Source: OLB6 sp964493635
GTDB lineage: Bacteria; Bacteroidota; Ignavibacteria; Kapaibacteriales; Kapaibacteriaceae
Assembly: GCA_964493635.1 (NCBI GenBank)
Contig: CAZBOW010000007.1
Coordinates: 1 to 64,000, forward strand
DNA: 64,000 nucleotides
Direction: 5' to 3'
A program made the translations under genes and the position numbers. Positions 1-7,998 of the stretch are shown piece after piece (positions within the stretch are counted from its first letter, which is position 1; each line of letters begins with the position of its first letter). The notes beneath the pieces were generated by a model. The model made no database searches. It worked only from the letters and a program-made list of their open reading frames with translations, and was not told the DNA's origin.

Positions 1-129
1 GTCACGGGTAAGCTTGACGTGCGCGAGGCCGCCGCGCGTCTGCCGGATGAAGGGCCGATTGGCGGAAACGAGGGTGATTTCGACGTAGAGGGCGAGTCTG
101 AGGCACTTGACGAGGAGGCTCTACCGTGA
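1..129 (+). CDS. hsdS: Type I restriction specificity subunit HsdS, C-terminal end only
   Basis: The window opens inside this gene. The 42 visible residues begin VTGKLDVREAAARLP, the conserved ending of HsdS proteins, which usually finish with a helix of the type DVVTGKxDVR. An acidic tail follows before the TGA at 127-129. HsdS carries the target-recognition domains that direct the HsdR2M2S complex to its DNA site; those domains and any hsdM lie to the left, outside the window. Placement about 0.7 kb upstream of hsdR on the same strand supports the call. The family assignment rests on a short tail only. Confidence 0.8.
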   Translation, partial: VTGKLDVREAAARLPDEGPIGGNEGDFDVEGESEALDEEALP

Positions 130-251
130 GAGCGGCGCATGGCCAATTGTCGATTTCCCCGGTGAAACTCTTACATGAGTGGAAATCGAACGTTTCCTGT
201 AAGTGCATGCAGGTCAAAGGGTTGTTATTTGAGTCGAAAACGTCTGAATGA
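126..251 (+). CDS. Possible 41-aa peptide coupled to hsdS
   Basis: A GTG at 126 overlaps the hsdS stop in the arrangement GTGA, and the frame runs to a TGA at 249-251. The predicted peptide (starts VRAAHGQLSISPVK) contains two Cys close together (CKC) and resembles nothing I know. Its stop in turn overlaps the ATG of the next small frame as ATGA. No strong ribosome-binding site is visible, so translation would depend on termination-reinitiation. The only support is the chain of overlaps; it may be chance. Confidence 0.25.
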   Translation: MRAAHGQLSISPVKLLHEWKSNVSCKCMQVKGLLFESKTSE

Positions 252-508
252 CAACAGGTACAGTAGTAGAGCTCGTGTCGGTCGGCATTACCCGCCATGT
301 TCCTAATGAACATTGTCGGCGATACCTGATGGCTCTGTCGGACCGCTGTGTTCATGAAATCGGACTTCCCAACGGAGGCCTAAAGTGGCATCGTTTCTTA
401 ACGCAAATACGTGGTATCACGATGGCAACCACTGTGGTACCTGTCCGAGAGTTCTCCATTTGGTTGAGTAACGAAAGCCATCTAAACTTTACTCCAAACA
501 GATGTTGA
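248..508 (+). CDS. Possible 86-aa hypothetical protein between hsdS and hsdR
   Basis: This frame starts at ATG 248, overlapping the preceding stop by ATGA, and ends at 508. The peptide starts MTTGTVVELVSVGITRH and has no signal peptide, membrane segment or motif that I recognise. Its composition is mixed and could be non-coding. Extra genes between hsdS and hsdR are common in type I loci, but nothing here identifies a known one. Bases 509-670 contain only the inverted and direct repeats listed separately. Confidence 0.25.
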   Translation: MTTGTVVELVSVGITRHVPNEHCRRYLMALSDRCVHEIGLPNGGLKWHRFLTQIRGITMATTVVPVREFSIWLSNESHLNFTPNRC

Positions 509-555
509 TAACAAGAGATTCGCTACGAAACCATTGCTGCAAATGGGCTTACGTC

Positions 556-582
556 CTTTGCTAGATTGCAGCATTAGCAAAG
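556..582. repeat. 8-bp inverted repeat upstream of hsdR
   Basis: CTTTGCTA (556-563) and TAGCAAAG (575-582) form a perfect 8-bp stem with an 11-nt loop. The right arm is itself part of a tandem duplication (573-594). It could be an operator or a weak terminator after hsdS; no T-run follows. Confidence 0.5.
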
Positions 583-594
583 GATTAGCAAAGC
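573..594. repeat. 11-bp tandem duplication
   Basis: ATTAGCAAAGG (573-583) is followed immediately by ATTAGCAAAGC (584-594), one mismatch in the last base. It is one of several 11-12 bp two-copy duplications in the accessory region. Confidence 0.8.
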
Positions 595-670
595 AGTTAA
601 CTATGAAACGAGCAAAGCAAAGCCGGTACTGCCTGCCTTACTGGGCTGTTTCAAAGCGCGAGAACCTGCA

Positions 671-811
671 ATGAGACGCGTACTTGATGGGTACTTGATG
701 GAAAGGCCAGAACGTGGTGTCTGTCTGATGATGAAGTCATTGACATACAACAACTTGCAGATAAAGGCGGTACTTGATGGGTACTTGATGCAGAGGAGGA
801 AATCCGTATGA
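671..811 (+). CDS. Possible 46-aa peptide coupled to hsdR, with internal VLDGYLM repeat
   Basis: The frame starts at ATG 671 and ends at TGA 809-811, overlapping the hsdR start codon as ATGA. The peptide contains the heptapeptide VLDGYLM twice, 30 residues apart, because each copy is encoded by an 11-bp tandem duplication (680-701 and 770-791). The frame is open upstream to about 578, so a longer non-ATG product is possible. No homologue is recognised. Either it is a leader peptide that couples translation to hsdR, or the repeats are DNA sites and the frame is incidental. Confidence 0.35.
   Translation: MRRVLDGYLMERPERGVCLMMKSLTYNNLQIKAVLDGYLMQRRKSV
680..701. repeat. 11-bp tandem duplication, first copy of a repeated box
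   Basis: GTACTTGATGG occurs twice in direct succession (680-690, 691-701). The same doublet recurs at 770-791, 90 bp downstream. A doubled box placed twice upstream of hsdR suits a regulator site, but this is inference. Confidence 0.85.
770..791. repeat. 11-bp tandem duplication, second copy of the box, next to the hsdR RBS
   Basis: GTACTTGATGG (770-780) and GTACTTGATGC (781-791) repeat the doublet at 680-701. The right end sits just before the strong Shine-Dalgarno AGGAGGA (about 794-800) of hsdR, so a bound protein or RNA structure here could affect hsdR translation. Confidence 0.85.
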
Positions 812-3800
812 CCACCGACACCAGCGAAAAAGGACTCGAAACGCTCATTGTCCGGCACATGACGGGCACCGAGGGTCTGAATGTCAAACCGGGTCAAGCA
901 GGTGAGCCTATGCCGCCCTATGGAGGTACCGGCTACATCGCCGGCAGCATGCAGGATTTCGACCGTGCGCACGTGCTGGACGTGGTACAGCTCTTCGCCT
1001 TCTTGCGCTCCACCCAGCCCGATACCTTCGCGAAGCTCGGCATCACAAACGAGAACGATTCGAAGGATATCACCCGTCTCAAATTCCTCACGCGGCTCTC
1101 GAGCGAAATCGGGAAGCGCGGAGCGATTGATGTTCTCCGCAAGGGTGTGGACCATGGGCCACTTCACTTCACGCTCCTTTACGGCACGCCTACACCTGGT
1201 AATGCCAAGGCCGAAGCACTACATGCAAAGAACCGCTTCTCGGTTACGCGACAGCTTGCGTATAGCAACGATGAGACGCGTCGTGCACTTGATCTGGCTC
1301 TGTTCATCAATGGACTGCCTCTGGCAACCTTCGAACTCAAGAACTCACTCACTAGGCAGACCGTTGCCGATGCCGTAGAGCAGTACAAGCGAGACCGCGA
1401 CCCGCGCGAGAAGCTCTTTGAACTTGGTAGATGCGCGGTGCACTTTGCCGTGGACGACAGCGAAGTACGAATGTGCACACACCTGCAGGGAAAGGGTTCG
1501 TGGTTCCTTCCGTTCAACAAGGGTCATAACGACGGTGCCGGCAATCCGCCAAATCCTCATGGACTGAAGACGGACTATCTATGGAAGGAAGTCCTCACGC
1601 GGGCTGGTCTCACGAACATCATCGAGAACTATGCGCAGATCGTCGAGGAGAAGGACTCTAAAACAGGCAAGAAGAAACGTAAACAAGTGTGGCCACGCTA
1701 CCATCAGCTGAGTCTGGTTCGTGCAGCGCTCCAGGATGTCCGCAGTAATGGGGCCGGGAAACGCTACCTCATTCAACACTCTGCAGGAAGCGGCAAGTCC
1801 AACTCCATCGCGTGGCTCGCCCATCAACTAATCGGCCTCAAGCGGGTTGATGGTGACGGTGGTGAGGTATTCGACTCGGTCATCGTTGTGACGGATCGGC
1901 GGATTCTGGACGACCAGATCCAGACAACGATCAAGAACTTCATGCAGGTTGGTGCAACGGTTGGTCACGCCCGGCGTTCCGGGGACTTGCGCGCATTCAT
2001 CGATCAGGGCAAGAAGATCATCGTCTCGACGGTGCAGAAGTTTCCCCACATCCTCGACGAGATCGCCACCGAAGGCAGCAAGACCTTCGCCATCGTCATC
2101 GACGAGGCACACTCGAGTCAAGGTGGCAAGACGTCGGCAGCGATGAGTGAGGCACTGGGTGGTGCACACAACGGTGATGATGAAGACCCTGATCCAGAGG
2201 ATTCAATCAACGAAGCCCTCGAGCGGCGCATGGCGGCGCGCAAAATGCTTACCAATGCTAGCTACTTCGCCTTCACCGCCACACCAAAGAACAAGACGCT
2301 CGAGATGTTCGGCGAGGCACTTCCTCCCGATGCTGAAGGCAAGGTCAAGCATCGCCCCTTCCACAGCTACACGATGAAGCAGGCTATCGAAGAGGGCTTC
2401 ATCCTCGACGTCCTAAAGTCATACACGCCGGTGGAGAGCTACTACAAACTCGTGAAGAAGTCCGATGACGATCCGGAATTCGACACGAAGAAGGCGAAGA
2501 AGAAGTTGCGTCGCTATGTGGAGAGTCACGACCACGCCATCCGACTCAAAGCCGAGATCATGGTCGATCACTTTCACGAGCAGGTGATGGCTGCCGGCAA
2601 GGTAGGGGGCGAGGCACGTGCAATGGTCATCACCAGCGGCATTGAGCGAGCAATCCAGTACTTCCATGCCTTCAAGGCCTACCTCGCAGAGCGAAAGAGT
2701 CCGTATCAGGCCATCGTGGCCTTCTCCGGTGAACACGAGCACGGCGGAGTTAAAGTAAGCGAGGCTACGCTCAACGGCTTCCCCAGTAACGACATCGCAG
2801 GGAAGATCCAGACAGATCCATACCGCTTCCTTATCTGTGCCGACAAGTTTCAAACCGGCTACGATGAGCCCTTGCTCCACACCATGTATGTCGACAAGCC
2901 GCTCGCAGGGATCAAGGCTGTGCAGACGCTCTCACGTCTCAATAGGGCGCATCCGCACAAACGCGACTGCTTCGTGCTCGACTTCCAGAACAATAGCGAG
3001 GCGATCACCTTTGCGTTTCAGGACTACTATCGCACCACCTTGCTTGCGGATGAGACCGACCCCAATAAGCTCCACGATCTAAAGCTCGCGCTCGACGAAG
3101 CGCAGGTCTATTCCCCTGTGCAGGTCTCTCAAGTCGTCGAACGATTCCTTGAAGGGGCAGACCGCGATACGCTCGATCCGATCCTTGATGCCTGTGTGGC
3201 AGAGTATCGCGAGCGCCTCGACGAAGACGGTCAGGTAAACTTTAAAGGCAAGGCCAAGGTGTTCTGTCGCACCTATGCGTTCCTCTCGTCGGTAATCACC
3301 TACAGCAATGCCGAGTGGGAGAAGCTCTCGATCTTCCTCAACCTGCTTACACCAAAGCTGCCAGCACCGAAGGAAGAAGACCTGTCGAAGGGCATCCTTG
3401 AAGCGATCGACATGGACAGTTATCGCGTGGAGAAGAAGGCAGCGATGAAGATCGCACTGGCGGATGCTGACGCGGAGATCGATCCCGTTCCGACGGATTC
3501 TAGCGGACGCAAGCCGGAGCCCGAGCTTGACCGACTCAGCAACATTCTCAAGGCATTCAACGAGCAGTTCGGCACACTGTTCAGTGATACGGACCGGGTT
3601 GCCCAGCGCATCCGTGACGACATCGCGCCCAAGGTTGCTGCCGATGCGGCGTACAAGAACGCAAAGGAGAACACACCTCATACGGCGCGCCTGGCCCACG
3701 ACAAAGCGCTTGCGAACGTGATGCAGCTCCTGCTCAAGGACGATACGCAGGTGTACAAGCAATTCGTAGAGAACGAGTCGTTCCGCCGGTACGTCGGTGA

Positions 3801-3828
3801 CATGGTGTATGCCATCACTCAGAATTAA
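808..3828 (+). CDS. hsdR: Type I restriction endonuclease subunit HsdR
   Basis: A 1,006-aa motor and nuclease subunit of a type I restriction enzyme. It translocates DNA using ATP and cuts unmodified DNA at a distance from the HsdS target. The nuclease region is near residues 160-180 (LDLALFINGLPLATFELKN; Asp then ExK). The helicase part has Walker A HSAGSGKSNS near residue 323, DEAH near 431 (VIDEAHSSQ) and FTATPKNKT after it. Length is typical for the family. The start is set by the strong AGGAGGA site 7-8 nt upstream of ATG 808. The frame is intact. It is downstream of hsdS, separated by about 680 bp of unusual repeat-rich DNA. Confidence 0.95.
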   Translation: MTTDTSEKGLETLIVRHMTGTEGLNVKPGQAGEPMPPYGGTGYIAGSMQDFDRAHVLDVVQLFAFLRSTQPDTFAKLGITNENDSKDITRLKFLTRLSSEIGKRGAIDVLRKGVDHGPLHFTLLYGTPTPGNAKAEALHAKNRFSVTRQLAYSNDETRRALDLALFINGLPLATFELKNSLTRQTVADAVEQYKRDRDPREKLFELGRCAVHFAVDDSEVRMCTHLQGKGSWFLPFNKGHNDGAGNPPNPHGLKTDYLWKEVLTRAGLTNIIENYAQIVEEKDSKTGKKKRKQVWPRYHQLSLVRAALQDVRSNGAGKRYLIQHSAGSGKSNSIAWLAHQLIGLKRVDGDGGEVFDSVIVVTDRRILDDQIQTTIKNFMQVGATVGHARRSGDLRAFIDQGKKIIVSTVQKFPHILDEIATEGSKTFAIVIDEAHSSQGGKTSAAMSEALGGAHNGDDEDPDPEDSINEALERRMAARKMLTNASYFAFTATPKNKTLEMFGEALPPDAEGKVKHRPFHSYTMKQAIEEGFILDVLKSYTPVESYYKLVKKSDDDPEFDTKKAKKKLRRYVESHDHAIRLKAEIMVDHFHEQVMAAGKVGGEARAMVITSGIERAIQYFHAFKAYLAERKSPYQAIVAFSGEHEHGGVKVSEATLNGFPSNDIAGKIQTDPYRFLICADKFQTGYDEPLLHTMYVDKPLAGIKAVQTLSRLNRAHPHKRDCFVLDFQNNSEAITFAFQDYYRTTLLADETDPNKLHDLKLALDEAQVYSPVQVSQVVERFLEGADRDTLDPILDACVAEYRERLDEDGQVNFKGKAKVFCRTYAFLSSVITYSNAEWEKLSIFLNLLTPKLPAPKEEDLSKGILEAIDMDSYRVEKKAAMKIALADADAEIDPVPTDSSGRKPEPELDRLSNILKAFNEQFGTLFSDTDRVAQRIRDDIAPKVAADAAYKNAKENTPHTARLAHDKALANVMQLLLKDDTQVYKQFVENESFRRYVGDMVYAITQN

Positions 3829-3882
3829 GAATGAACAGGCTGCGAGTCGTATTGAACTTCCACACGTTGGTTGACGGCAGGA

Positions 3883-3972
3883 GCGCAGGCCGAGGATGGC
3901 GAGTCGCGGCGTCTGAAAGAGGAGCTGGAGCTGGTCAAGACCGAGTGTTACATCCTAGCCATTGGCGTGTGA
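3883..3972 (+). pseudogene. IS3-family transposase OrfA remnant
   Basis: A frame of 29 codons reads QAEDGESRRLKEELELVKTE before a TGA at 3970-3972. This matches the C-terminal coiled coil of IS3-family OrfA proteins (pattern ENxRLKxELELVKxERDIL). No N-terminal HTH part is left and no terminal inverted repeat is visible. It is a short decayed fragment directly after hsdR. Confidence 0.55.
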
Positions 3973-4143
3973 TGGCCGCGGCTTCGTGCAAGGATGCAAA
4001 CATCTCGGCATTGAGGACCACCAGCTTGTAGGTGCCGATAAAGCGCTCAGCTTTGCCAACCAAGGCGCCCGTGTTTCGTCCATTCATGCGTCGATCCACA
4101 GCAAAGTCCATGCACCAGACATCCTCAACAACCTCGGCAATCA
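3960..4143 (-). pseudogene. IS3-family transposase OrfB remnant
   Basis: Read on the minus strand this stretch encodes VVEDVWCMDFAVDRRMNGR, the DDE-domain signature of IS3 OrfB (W-S/C-M-D-F-x-x-D-x-x-x-x-G-R). It then jumps to FIGTYKLVVLNAEMFASL, which resembles the C-terminal end of the same family. The middle of the catalytic domain is deleted. It runs opposite to the OrfA fragment just to its left, so the two pieces are rearranged or come from two elements. No ends of an IS are recognisable. Confidence 0.6.
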
Positions 4144-4158
4144 GCCGAAAATGCCCCC

Positions 4159-4518
4159 TTACGGTCCGCCTCGTGAATCTCGAAGTTGTCGTTCGTGGTC
4201 GAGGCGGGCTTGCTCGTCGTTCCGGATAGCCTGCAGTGCAACGTTATACCATTGTGGTGTGGCCATTTCTTGGAGCGCCTCGATGAGTCGGTACGGTGGT
4301 TCACCTCGGCTGTTGATGATGCTGCTCACATACGACCGGCTACGGTTGATGAATTGTGCAAACTCGCGATGGCTGAAGCCCAGTTTCTTCAGGATCAAGC
4401 CCAATTCGTGACACGTAATGGGCTGGTAGCTGCGGGAGGGAGAAGGACTAGCGGTTTTTATGTCGTGTTTCATGGTGATTGTATCGAATACGGTGGTCGA
4501 ATGTCCGGGATTGTCCAT
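4159..4518 (-). CDS. XRE-type helix-turn-helix regulator
   Basis: A 119-aa protein with a central HTH of Cro/CI type (LILKKLGFSHREFAQFINRS then SYVSSIINSRGEPPYRLIEAL, about residues 40-83). The C-terminal half is charged and helical. It probably represses transcription within the mobile region. It is the last gene of the minus-strand block, 233 bp downstream of the TOPRIM-DUF3987 gene. The start is uncertain: ATG 4518 and an internal ATG at residue 16 are both possible and neither has a clear Shine-Dalgarno sequence. Confidence 0.75.
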   Translation of the reverse strand: MDNPGHSTTVFDTITMKHDIKTASPSPSRSYQPITCHELGLILKKLGFSHREFAQFINRSRSYVSSIINSRGEPPYRLIEALQEMATPQWYNVALQAIRNDEQARLDHERQLRDSRGGP

Positions 4519-4554
4519 TGATGGCGCATACTGACCGTTTCTGGCAGAATTAGC

Positions 4555-4576
4555 ACCGAAATGATACCGAAATGAA
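4555..4576. repeat. 11-bp tandem duplication
   Basis: ACCGAAATGAT (4555-4565) is followed directly by ACCGAAATGAA (4566-4576). It lies in the 233-bp spacer upstream of the XRE gene (4519-4751), where I see no other gene. Confidence 0.8.
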
Positions 4577-4751
4577 CTGTTGATGGGCCATGTGCGAACT
4601 CAAGTACTCATGGTTTAGTCCCTCGAGAGTGCCGTTACAGGGCCTTACAGTATGTTTTTTGCAACGCGAAATGGAGCCATTGAGACGATGGGACTATGAA
4701 ACTGTCTCAAAGTCTCACTGTTCCCAATGGTGTGAGCTGGCAATAGTATCG

Positions 4752-6617
4752 TCATGATTGTTCCTGGACCTTCCTGTAGCGCGACCTACCAATGCAATGA
4801 ATACGGCGATCCTTGCGCAGGATTCGAAACACGGTGGATCGTGCGATACCCATGAACTCGCCGATGCGAACAGCCGTTTTTGCATCGAACTCGGGTGGCA
4901 GGTTCGAAAACCATGTAGCCTTTCTCTTTTCCTGTGCTGGTAGAACCTCTCGCTTGACCACTTCAAAGCGGTCGATGAATGAATTCGTATTTCGTCGGAA
5001 GTACTCACCAAGCTTCATGGCTAGGTCGAAGTCAGCGTTAGATGCTGCCATGCGCCGATCCAGGCAACGGCGGTCGAACCAGTAACGCAGGGTAGTGAGA
5101 ATCGTCACGAGACGTATGGTCATAATGCCCGCACGTAACGTAGTGGCGCGGTCCCAGTCCTCAAGAACGTCCTCGTAGGTGTCGCCAAAGTGCTTCCTGA
5201 ACCATTCCTTCTGGTGGTCCGACAGCACTACAACAAACTCTGCTGCATCACCAGCATCGTGAAGGTATTGCCACAGTTGTTGAATGTCTGATGCAAGTGC
5301 CTGAGCCGATTGATAGGGGACTGCGGCTGATTCGTCAAATGGGTCGCGGTACAATCGCTGCTCAGGGAACTCGATGAAGGATATCCGGCTCATCAAACCA
5401 TTTGCAACCTGACTGGCCAGTGCCACTACCTGGTCCGGGGTACCAGTCAACACCATCGAGAAATGCGGCGTCGTAGTGCTCACGTACTCGCTATCTCGAG
5501 CTCGGGCACGGCTTACTGGCTCGTGCTGCCATACCTTACGAAGAACGCTGGAGATACTGCCTGTTTCGGCCCGCAGTGCAGTCTGTATTGTATCGGCCTC
5601 AGTGTCAAAGAGCAACACGGCCGGATTCTCACAGATACTGCGCACAATCACCGGACCCGTGCTGTCTGCCGGTACAATCAGAATCTGTCGGGTAGGTTCC
5701 TCAGGTGTGGGTGCAGGGCCAGAAGCATCGTGCTCCCGCACCAAACGCTGGTACTCTTTTCGTGCTTCGCGTGAAGCTCTCATCAACTCATCATGAATCG
5801 GTTGCACGAGTAACAGAGCCGGAAGCAGCGAACCCTTTCCAGATCCTGGTGGCCCAACAACAAAGAGGTACAACGCCGGGCTGTAATACTTGCCGTGATA
5901 CAGAGTTCGCACGTTCGGAAGGATCGATCCAACGGTTACCAAGCTAGCGGCCAACAACGCCGTTCGCTGATAAGGATCCGTGGTGCTGATCAGCAGGTCG
6001 CGGAGAGGTACAGGAAGCGTATCAAGGACTACGGTCGGTGGCTGTACAATTCGATCGGTAGCCTCATCATCACGCACGATATTGCTGAGTCGATCAATGG
6101 CCAGCCGCAGGAGCTCAGCACTACCCCCGTGGTCGAGGTAGTCCGATAGATCGGCCCCCGATCCCAGCTTAGGCTCGAGAGTCGTTAAGTCCAGGATCTC
6201 CACCGTACATGCACCGGCCTTCAACAGGCTAGCACGCACTGCTTGAGCGTGCGCCTTGCCAGCGTCATCGTTATCCTGAATGATGATCACGGTTGCTTCG
6301 CTCAAGTATTCCGACATTCCATCGTGCCAATGTCCTGGACCAAAGGGATTCGTTGTTGCCGTGTAGCCAAGGTTTGTAGCACGATCGGCATCCTTCTCAC
6401 CTTCAACCACGATGATAACACCACCCATCGAGTTGCGCTCAATAACGGCAGGCAGGTTGTAGAGATATCGAGTCAGGCCACGGACGCCTGGCTTCCAGTC
6501 ACCATCTTTGCGGCGAAAGGCAGTGTAGCGCATTTTGCCTGGTACGTGCTGCACAATCTTCATACGCATATGAGGCAGGCCATCAGCTGTATGATAGATA
6601 TGGTTGCGTGTGGTCAT
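4752..6617 (-). CDS. TOPRIM-DUF3987 primase/helicase-like protein of a mobile element
   Basis: A 621-aa protein. Residues 60-165 carry TOPRIM-like features: VEGEKDADR at 71-79, DNDDAGK at 115-121 and GSGADLSDYL at 152-161. A P-loop follows at about 255-263 (GPPGSGKGS) inside a DUF3987 region that extends to about residue 540. The C-terminus resembles a winged helix (TAVRIGEFMGIARSTVFRIL). Proteins of this design are typical replication proteins of integrative elements and satellites in Bacteroidota. No N-terminal zinc-binding or polymerase domain is obvious, so it may initiate replication with a host or separate primase. Its ATG overlaps the upstream stop by 4 bp. Confidence 0.8.
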   Translation of the reverse strand: MTTRNHIYHTADGLPHMRMKIVQHVPGKMRYTAFRRKDGDWKPGVRGLTRYLYNLPAVIERNSMGGVIIVVEGEKDADRATNLGYTATTNPFGPGHWHDGMSEYLSEATVIIIQDNDDAGKAHAQAVRASLLKAGACTVEILDLTTLEPKLGSGADLSDYLDHGGSAELLRLAIDRLSNIVRDDEATDRIVQPPTVVLDTLPVPLRDLLISTTDPYQRTALLAASLVTVGSILPNVRTLYHGKYYSPALYLFVVGPPGSGKGSLLPALLLVQPIHDELMRASREARKEYQRLVREHDASGPAPTPEEPTRQILIVPADSTGPVIVRSICENPAVLLFDTEADTIQTALRAETGSISSVLRKVWQHEPVSRARARDSEYVSTTTPHFSMVLTGTPDQVVALASQVANGLMSRISFIEFPEQRLYRDPFDESAAVPYQSAQALASDIQQLWQYLHDAGDAAEFVVVLSDHQKEWFRKHFGDTYEDVLEDWDRATTLRAGIMTIRLVTILTTLRYWFDRRCLDRRMAASNADFDLAMKLGEYFRRNTNSFIDRFEVVKREVLPAQEKRKATWFSNLPPEFDAKTAVRIGEFMGIARSTVFRILRKDRRIHCIGRSRYRKVQEQS

Positions 6618-6958
6618 CGGCCAGCGCTCCCTTCTTTTGCAGATGAACCGTGCACCTCCAGCTGCTTTTCCATATAGGCCTGTAGAGACCTCTGCGGTAT
6701 GAGGACACGTCTGCGAACGCGCACATGATCGAGTGAACCATCGCGGATCATTGCTGCTATGGTCTGTGTCGATACAGCCAGCGTGCGTGCCGCCTCGCGG
6801 CGCGATAGAAGGGCTGCCTCTTCCTGTGACAGTGATCGTTGATCGGAAGGTCTACGATCAGATGATGCGAGTGCCCGTACCACCAATGGCACGAGCTCGT
6901 TGAGCATGAGGTCGCGGAGTACCTCCTTGAGTGCTCGAATGTCCGACTGAGGTTCCAT
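6614..6958 (-). CDS. Excisionase-like helix-turn-helix protein
   Basis: A 114-aa protein whose residues about 50-95 match the MerR-like HTH_17/excisionase domain: SRREAARTLAVSTQTIAAMI followed by RDGSLDHVRVRRRVLIPQRSL. It is likely a DNA-binding protein controlling excision or expression of the mobile element. It is translationally coupled (ATGA overlap at 6614-6617) to the TOPRIM-DUF3987 gene, which supports one operon. An inverted repeat 14-36 bp upstream of its start is a candidate operator. Confidence 0.8.
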   Translation of the reverse strand: MEPQSDIRALKEVLRDLMLNELVPLVVRALASSDRRPSDQRSLSQEEAALLSRREAARTLAVSTQTIAAMIRDGSLDHVRVRRRVLIPQRSLQAYMEKQLEVHGSSAKEGSAGR

Positions 6959-6971
6959 TCAGGTCCTCGGT

Positions 6972-6994
6972 TTGTGAAACAATGTTGTTCACAA
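6972..6994. promoter_or_regulatory. Candidate operator upstream of the excisionase-like gene
   Basis: TTGTGAA (6972-6978) and TTCACAA (6988-6994) are perfect 7-bp arms with a 9-bp centre. The site lies just upstream of the minus-strand start at 6958. The position and symmetry fit a dimeric repressor site. The only HTH genes nearby are the 6958 and 4518 genes. Confidence 0.45.
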
Positions 6995-7104
6995 TAATCC
7001 CGAGTTTGCTGGGCCTGGGTGGTTCAGAAGCAGCCCTGAATGGTATAGAAAAACGGCAGTGTGAATGGGCTTCCGTGCCCAAATTCTGAGCGTCGGAGAG
7101 GATG

Positions 7105-7947
7105 TTATAGACTAACGATCTGTGACAAAGCTTGCGTGAGCTCAAGAGCCTCTTCTTCGAGCGAGTGAAACTCGTCGAACCCCTTCGAACGGGCCGAATT
7201 TACGTGCATACCGAAGCGGTTCTGGGGTGGATCCCCGTCGGTAAGCCATGATTCGTGGTCGCCGGTATCGTGCTGCACATACACATGGCGCAGAACACGG
7301 GGTTGCAGACCAAGACCCTTTCGGATACTCTCAACAATCAAGGCATTCTTCCATTTCGTTGTCTGCTGCATCACAAGCTCGCCATGACGCGTGTCGAAGA
7401 TGCGCAACACATCTGCGGCCGTAAGACCTTTAAAGTGCTGTGTCCATCGCTGAAGGATGGCGATTCGCGCGTCGTGCACGTGCAGTGGGGGATCAAGCGT
7501 AAAGAGCACCTCGTCGGTAGAGTGCTGAGGAGCCTGCAAGCACACGGTAATAAGCTCCTCAGTGATCTGTAACAGCTCGGTAGCATTCTCGTAGGCAGCC
7601 AGCAACCATGCCATTGGATCATTGCCGGAGAAGGGGAGAAAGTCGTAGATACGTTGGCCGTCGTTTCCAACGCGAAACATCACGATCTGCGGCGGCTCGG
7701 GAGGTTGCTGGTACCGCGCAGGTTGACTGATATGTTGACTTAGATTCCGTGCTGGTGGTAGCTCCAAGATGCCGCGTTTGAGCTGATTGCGTACCTCAGT
7801 CAAACTCTCGAGCGTTTCAGCGAGCGTTCCACTTTGGTGAGCGTCCAAGATTTTCACGCGACACTCATACTCCCAGTAACGGGGACGTGCGTCGGCAACG
7901 AGCGTCAGGAATTCTGCCTGCGTTTGCGTGAAAGCAAGTGTGCTCAT
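7105..7947 (-). CDS. Hypothetical protein of the integrated element (280 aa)
   Basis: I do not recognise this protein. It has no signal peptide or membrane segment. It looks mainly helical, with a proline-rich stretch near residues 70-90 (LSQPARYQQPPEPPQ region) and an acidic helical C-terminus (EEEALELTQALSQIVSL). It is the gene closest to the initiator tRNA and runs away from it, so it is the first gene of the minus-strand block. Element-edge genes are often integrases, but no Arg-His-Arg-Tyr or resolvase motif is visible here, so I do not call it one. Confidence 0.6.
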   Translation of the reverse strand: MSTLAFTQTQAEFLTLVADARPRYWEYECRVKILDAHQSGTLAETLESLTEVRNQLKRGILELPPARNLSQHISQPARYQQPPEPPQIVMFRVGNDGQRIYDFLPFSGNDPMAWLLAAYENATELLQITEELITVCLQAPQHSTDEVLFTLDPPLHVHDARIAILQRWTQHFKGLTAADVLRIFDTRHGELVMQQTTKWKNALIVESIRKGLGLQPRVLRHVYVQHDTGDHESWLTDGDPPQNRFGMHVNSARSKGFDEFHSLEEEALELTQALSQIVSL

Positions 7948-7998
7948 CAGCTGCGAGACCTGTCTAGTGACGATAGAGCTTGTGGAGATACGTCGAAA

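Noticed and set aside
2..355. 117-aa frame on the minus strand across the hsdS end
   Set aside because: It runs antisense to the real HsdS tail, and the protein has no recognisable motif; a shadow frame.
3831..4411. Plus-strand frames after hsdR as additional restriction-locus genes
   Set aside because: The readable similarity in this stretch is to IS3 OrfA and OrfB fragments in other frames, and the XRE gene is on the minus strand.
7105..7947. Integrase next to tRNA-fMet
   Set aside because: The protein lacks tyrosine- and serine-recombinase motifs, so I left it as hypothetical.
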